A stretch of 64,000 nt of DNA from Streptomyces sp. AC555_RSS877 (GTDB lineage Bacteria; Actinomycetota; Actinomycetes; Streptomycetales; Streptomycetaceae). The DNA is taken from the NCBI RefSeq assembly GCF_019049245.1, contig NZ_JAGMUK010000030.1, positions 186,001-250,000 of the forward strand. The letters run 5' to 3'. The translations under genes were made by a program, and so were the position numbers. The notes under the pieces were generated by a model that worked only from the letters and a program-made list of their open reading frames with translations, made no database searches and had not been told where the DNA came from. Of this stretch, positions 62,970 through 64,000 are shown piece after piece; the first letter of the stretch is position 1; each line of letters opens with the position of its first letter.

Positions 62970-63701
62970 ATGGCCATCATCGAGACCGAGGCGCCACTGC
63001 ACGAGGCGCACCGCGACAACCACACGCACCGGGATGTGAACGGTGGCTGGCTCAGGCCCGCCGTCTTCGGTGCGATGGACGGCCTGGTCTCCAACCTCGC
63101 CCTGATGACCGGTGTCGCGGGCGGTTCGGTGGGTCAGCAGACCATTGTCATCACCGGGCTCGCGGGGCTCGCCGCCGGCGCCTTTTCCATGGCCGCCGGC
63201 GAGTACACCTCGGTCGCCTCGCAGCGCGAGCTCGTCGAGGCCGAGCTGGACGTGGAGCGCGGGGAGCTGAGGAAGCACCCGAAGGACGAAGAGGCCGAAC
63301 TCGCGGCCCTGTACGAAGGGCGGGGGGTCGAGCCGGAGCTGGCCCGGGAGGTGGCCCGGCAGCTGTCCCGCGACCCCGAGCAGGCGCTGGAGATACACGC
63401 CCGCGAGGAACTGGGCATCGACCCCGGTGACCTGCCGTCGCCGCTGGTCGCCGCCGTGTCCTCGTTCGGGGCGTTCGCGCTGGGCGCCCTGCTTCCCGTA
63501 CTGCCGTATCTGCTCGGTGCCGGCGACCTGTGGCCCGCCGTGCTGCTCGCGCTCTTCGGGCTCTTCGCGTGTGGCGCGGTCGTGGCCAAGGTGACGGCAC
63601 GGACCTGGTGGTTCAGCGGGCTGCGGCAGCTCGCTCTGGGGGGTGCCGCGGCCGGTGTGACGTACGCCCTGGGCAGCTTGTTCGGAACGGTCGTAGGATA
63701 G
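62970..63701 (+). CDS. VIT1/CCC1-family metal transporter
   Basis: A 243-residue membrane protein. After a His-rich start (HEAHRDNHTHRDVNGG) it has LRPAVFGAMDGLVSNLALMTGV and GLAAGAFSMAAGEYTSVASQ, the hallmark first two helices of the vacuolar iron transporter family, then a Glu-rich cytoplasmic domain (about 80-150) and three C-terminal helices. Family members move Fe2+ or Mn2+ in exchange for protons. ATG 62970 is preceded by CTGGGGGACC. It is divergent from the glycohydrolase operon and probably unrelated to it. Confidence 0.88.
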   Translation: MAIIETEAPLHEAHRDNHTHRDVNGGWLRPAVFGAMDGLVSNLALMTGVAGGSVGQQTIVITGLAGLAAGAFSMAAGEYTSVASQRELVEAELDVERGELRKHPKDEEAELAALYEGRGVEPELAREVARQLSRDPEQALEIHAREELGIDPGDLPSPLVAAVSSFGAFALGALLPVLPYLLGAGDLWPAVLLALFGLFACGAVVAKVTARTWWFSGLRQLALGGAAAGVTYALGSLFGTVVG

Positions 63702-63713
63702 GTCGGCTGCAAC

Positions 63714-63733
63714 TTATGCGATGGGCCGCATAA
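63714..63733. promoter_or_regulatory. Inverted repeat TTATGCG-N6-CGCATAA
   Basis: Perfect 7-bp arms around six bases, 13 bases after the VIT1-type gene. It could be a regulator site or a small terminator; it lies 6 bases from the GlnR-like box. Confidence 0.5.
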
Positions 63734-63739
63734 CTAGCC

Positions 63740-63766
63740 GTTACTCGCTGGTTTCGAATGCTTAAC
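63740..63766 (-). promoter_or_regulatory. GlnR-like box
   Basis: Read on the minus strand the sequence is GTTAA-N6-GAAAC-N6-GTAAC, which matches the gTnAC-N6-GaAAC-N6-GtnAC spacing of the nitrogen regulator GlnR with one mismatch. The fourth half-site is absent. Confidence 0.45.
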
Positions 63767-64000
63767 CACCGGGCATGAGCCGTAAGCGCTGTGGGCAATG
63801 AGGCCCGCGGCGCACCCGCGGGGTGGGCGACGACGCTCTCTCCGCCCCCTCGGGTCGACGGACATCGATCTGTCCGCTTCGATCCCCCTATACCTTGCGC
63901 CGCCGAGCGCGGTACCCCCGCCGCGACCCTGCGGCGTCCGCATGTTGGAACGGAGTATCCGGTTCCCGAGAACCGCTCCATCATGTAACCTGCACGAAAT

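Larger units (their letters stand above)
63702..64000 (+). promoter_or_regulatory. 3'-edge intergenic region, probably the leader of an unseen downstream gene
   Basis: About 300 bases without a credible gene. It holds an inverted repeat (63714-63733), a GlnR-like box (63740-63766) and a TATACC near 63889. In S. coelicolor I recall glutamate synthase (gltB) next in this gene order, which would fit nitrogen control, but the gene itself lies outside the window. Confidence 0.45.

Overview
The window is a high-GC actinobacterial chromosome segment, almost certainly from Streptomyces. It carries GTG starts throughout, a murD-ftsW-murG-ftsQ-ftsZ-sepF-yggT-divIVA division cluster, PriA in place of separate HisA and TrpF, trpM inside the trp genes, a translational T-box on ileS, many start codons sitting 5-8 bases after a -10 box (leaderless transcripts), and a gene order like the murD-to-gltB stretch of Streptomyces coelicolor as I remember it. 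No rRNA, tRNA, CRISPR array, prophage or classical insertion sequence was seen.

Layout. 1-9.3 kb: end of murD, ftsW, murG, ftsQ, ftsZ with its regulatory region, pgeF, a YggS-type PLP protein, sepF, yggT and divIVA (peptidoglycan precursor export, Z-ring, polar growth). 9.4-12.9 kb: ileS on the minus strand behind a T-box leader. 13.1-18.2 kb: a lysine/alanine-rich DksA-type zinc protein, lspA, an RluD-type pseudouridine synthase, a GNAT protein, an 11-copy 9-bp repeat and a Na+/H+ antiporter. 18.3-24.9 kb: MscS channel, a small hydrolase, PhoD phosphatase, a membrane DsbA-like protein, a membrane protein and a DUF2252 protein. 25.1-28.6 kb: dnaE. 28.7-37.7 kb: a mixed set (small basic protein, NYN nuclease-like protein, ABC exporter pair, DUF2567 protein, a ~48-bp minisatellite, YbaK deacylase, LON-domain protein, two uncharacterised proteins).

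37.9-52.8 kb is a histidine/tryptophan supercluster: hisD-hisC-hisB-small membrane protein-hisH-priA-ridA-hisF, a broken MFS gene, a DinB-like protein, hisI, trpE, three small membrane-protein genes, trpC-trpM-trpB-trpA. PriA links the two pathways by doing both the HisA and TrpF isomerisations; RidA can remove reactive enamines made by PLP enzymes such as TrpB. It is followed by a second DsbA-like gene and lgt.

54.8-62.7 kb is the most unusual part: a minus-strand, tightly coupled seven-gene operon (mostly ATGA overlaps) with four divergent ADP-ribosylglycohydrolase paralogues, a ribokinase-type sugar kinase, a CaiB/BaiF CoA-transferase and an HpcH/CitE-type lyase. This looks like an uncharacterised catabolic route in which a riboside or ADP-riboside is cleaved, the sugar phosphorylated, and an acid activated with CoA and split. 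A VIT1-type transporter and a regulatory region with a GlnR-like site close the window.

Other notable points: a 38-bp palindromic insertion that frameshifts the MFS gene and whose precise removal restores the frame; palindromes over the predicted promoters of phoD, the pseudouridine synthase and ftsZ; and a trpM gene whose 3' end lies in a dispersed repeat.
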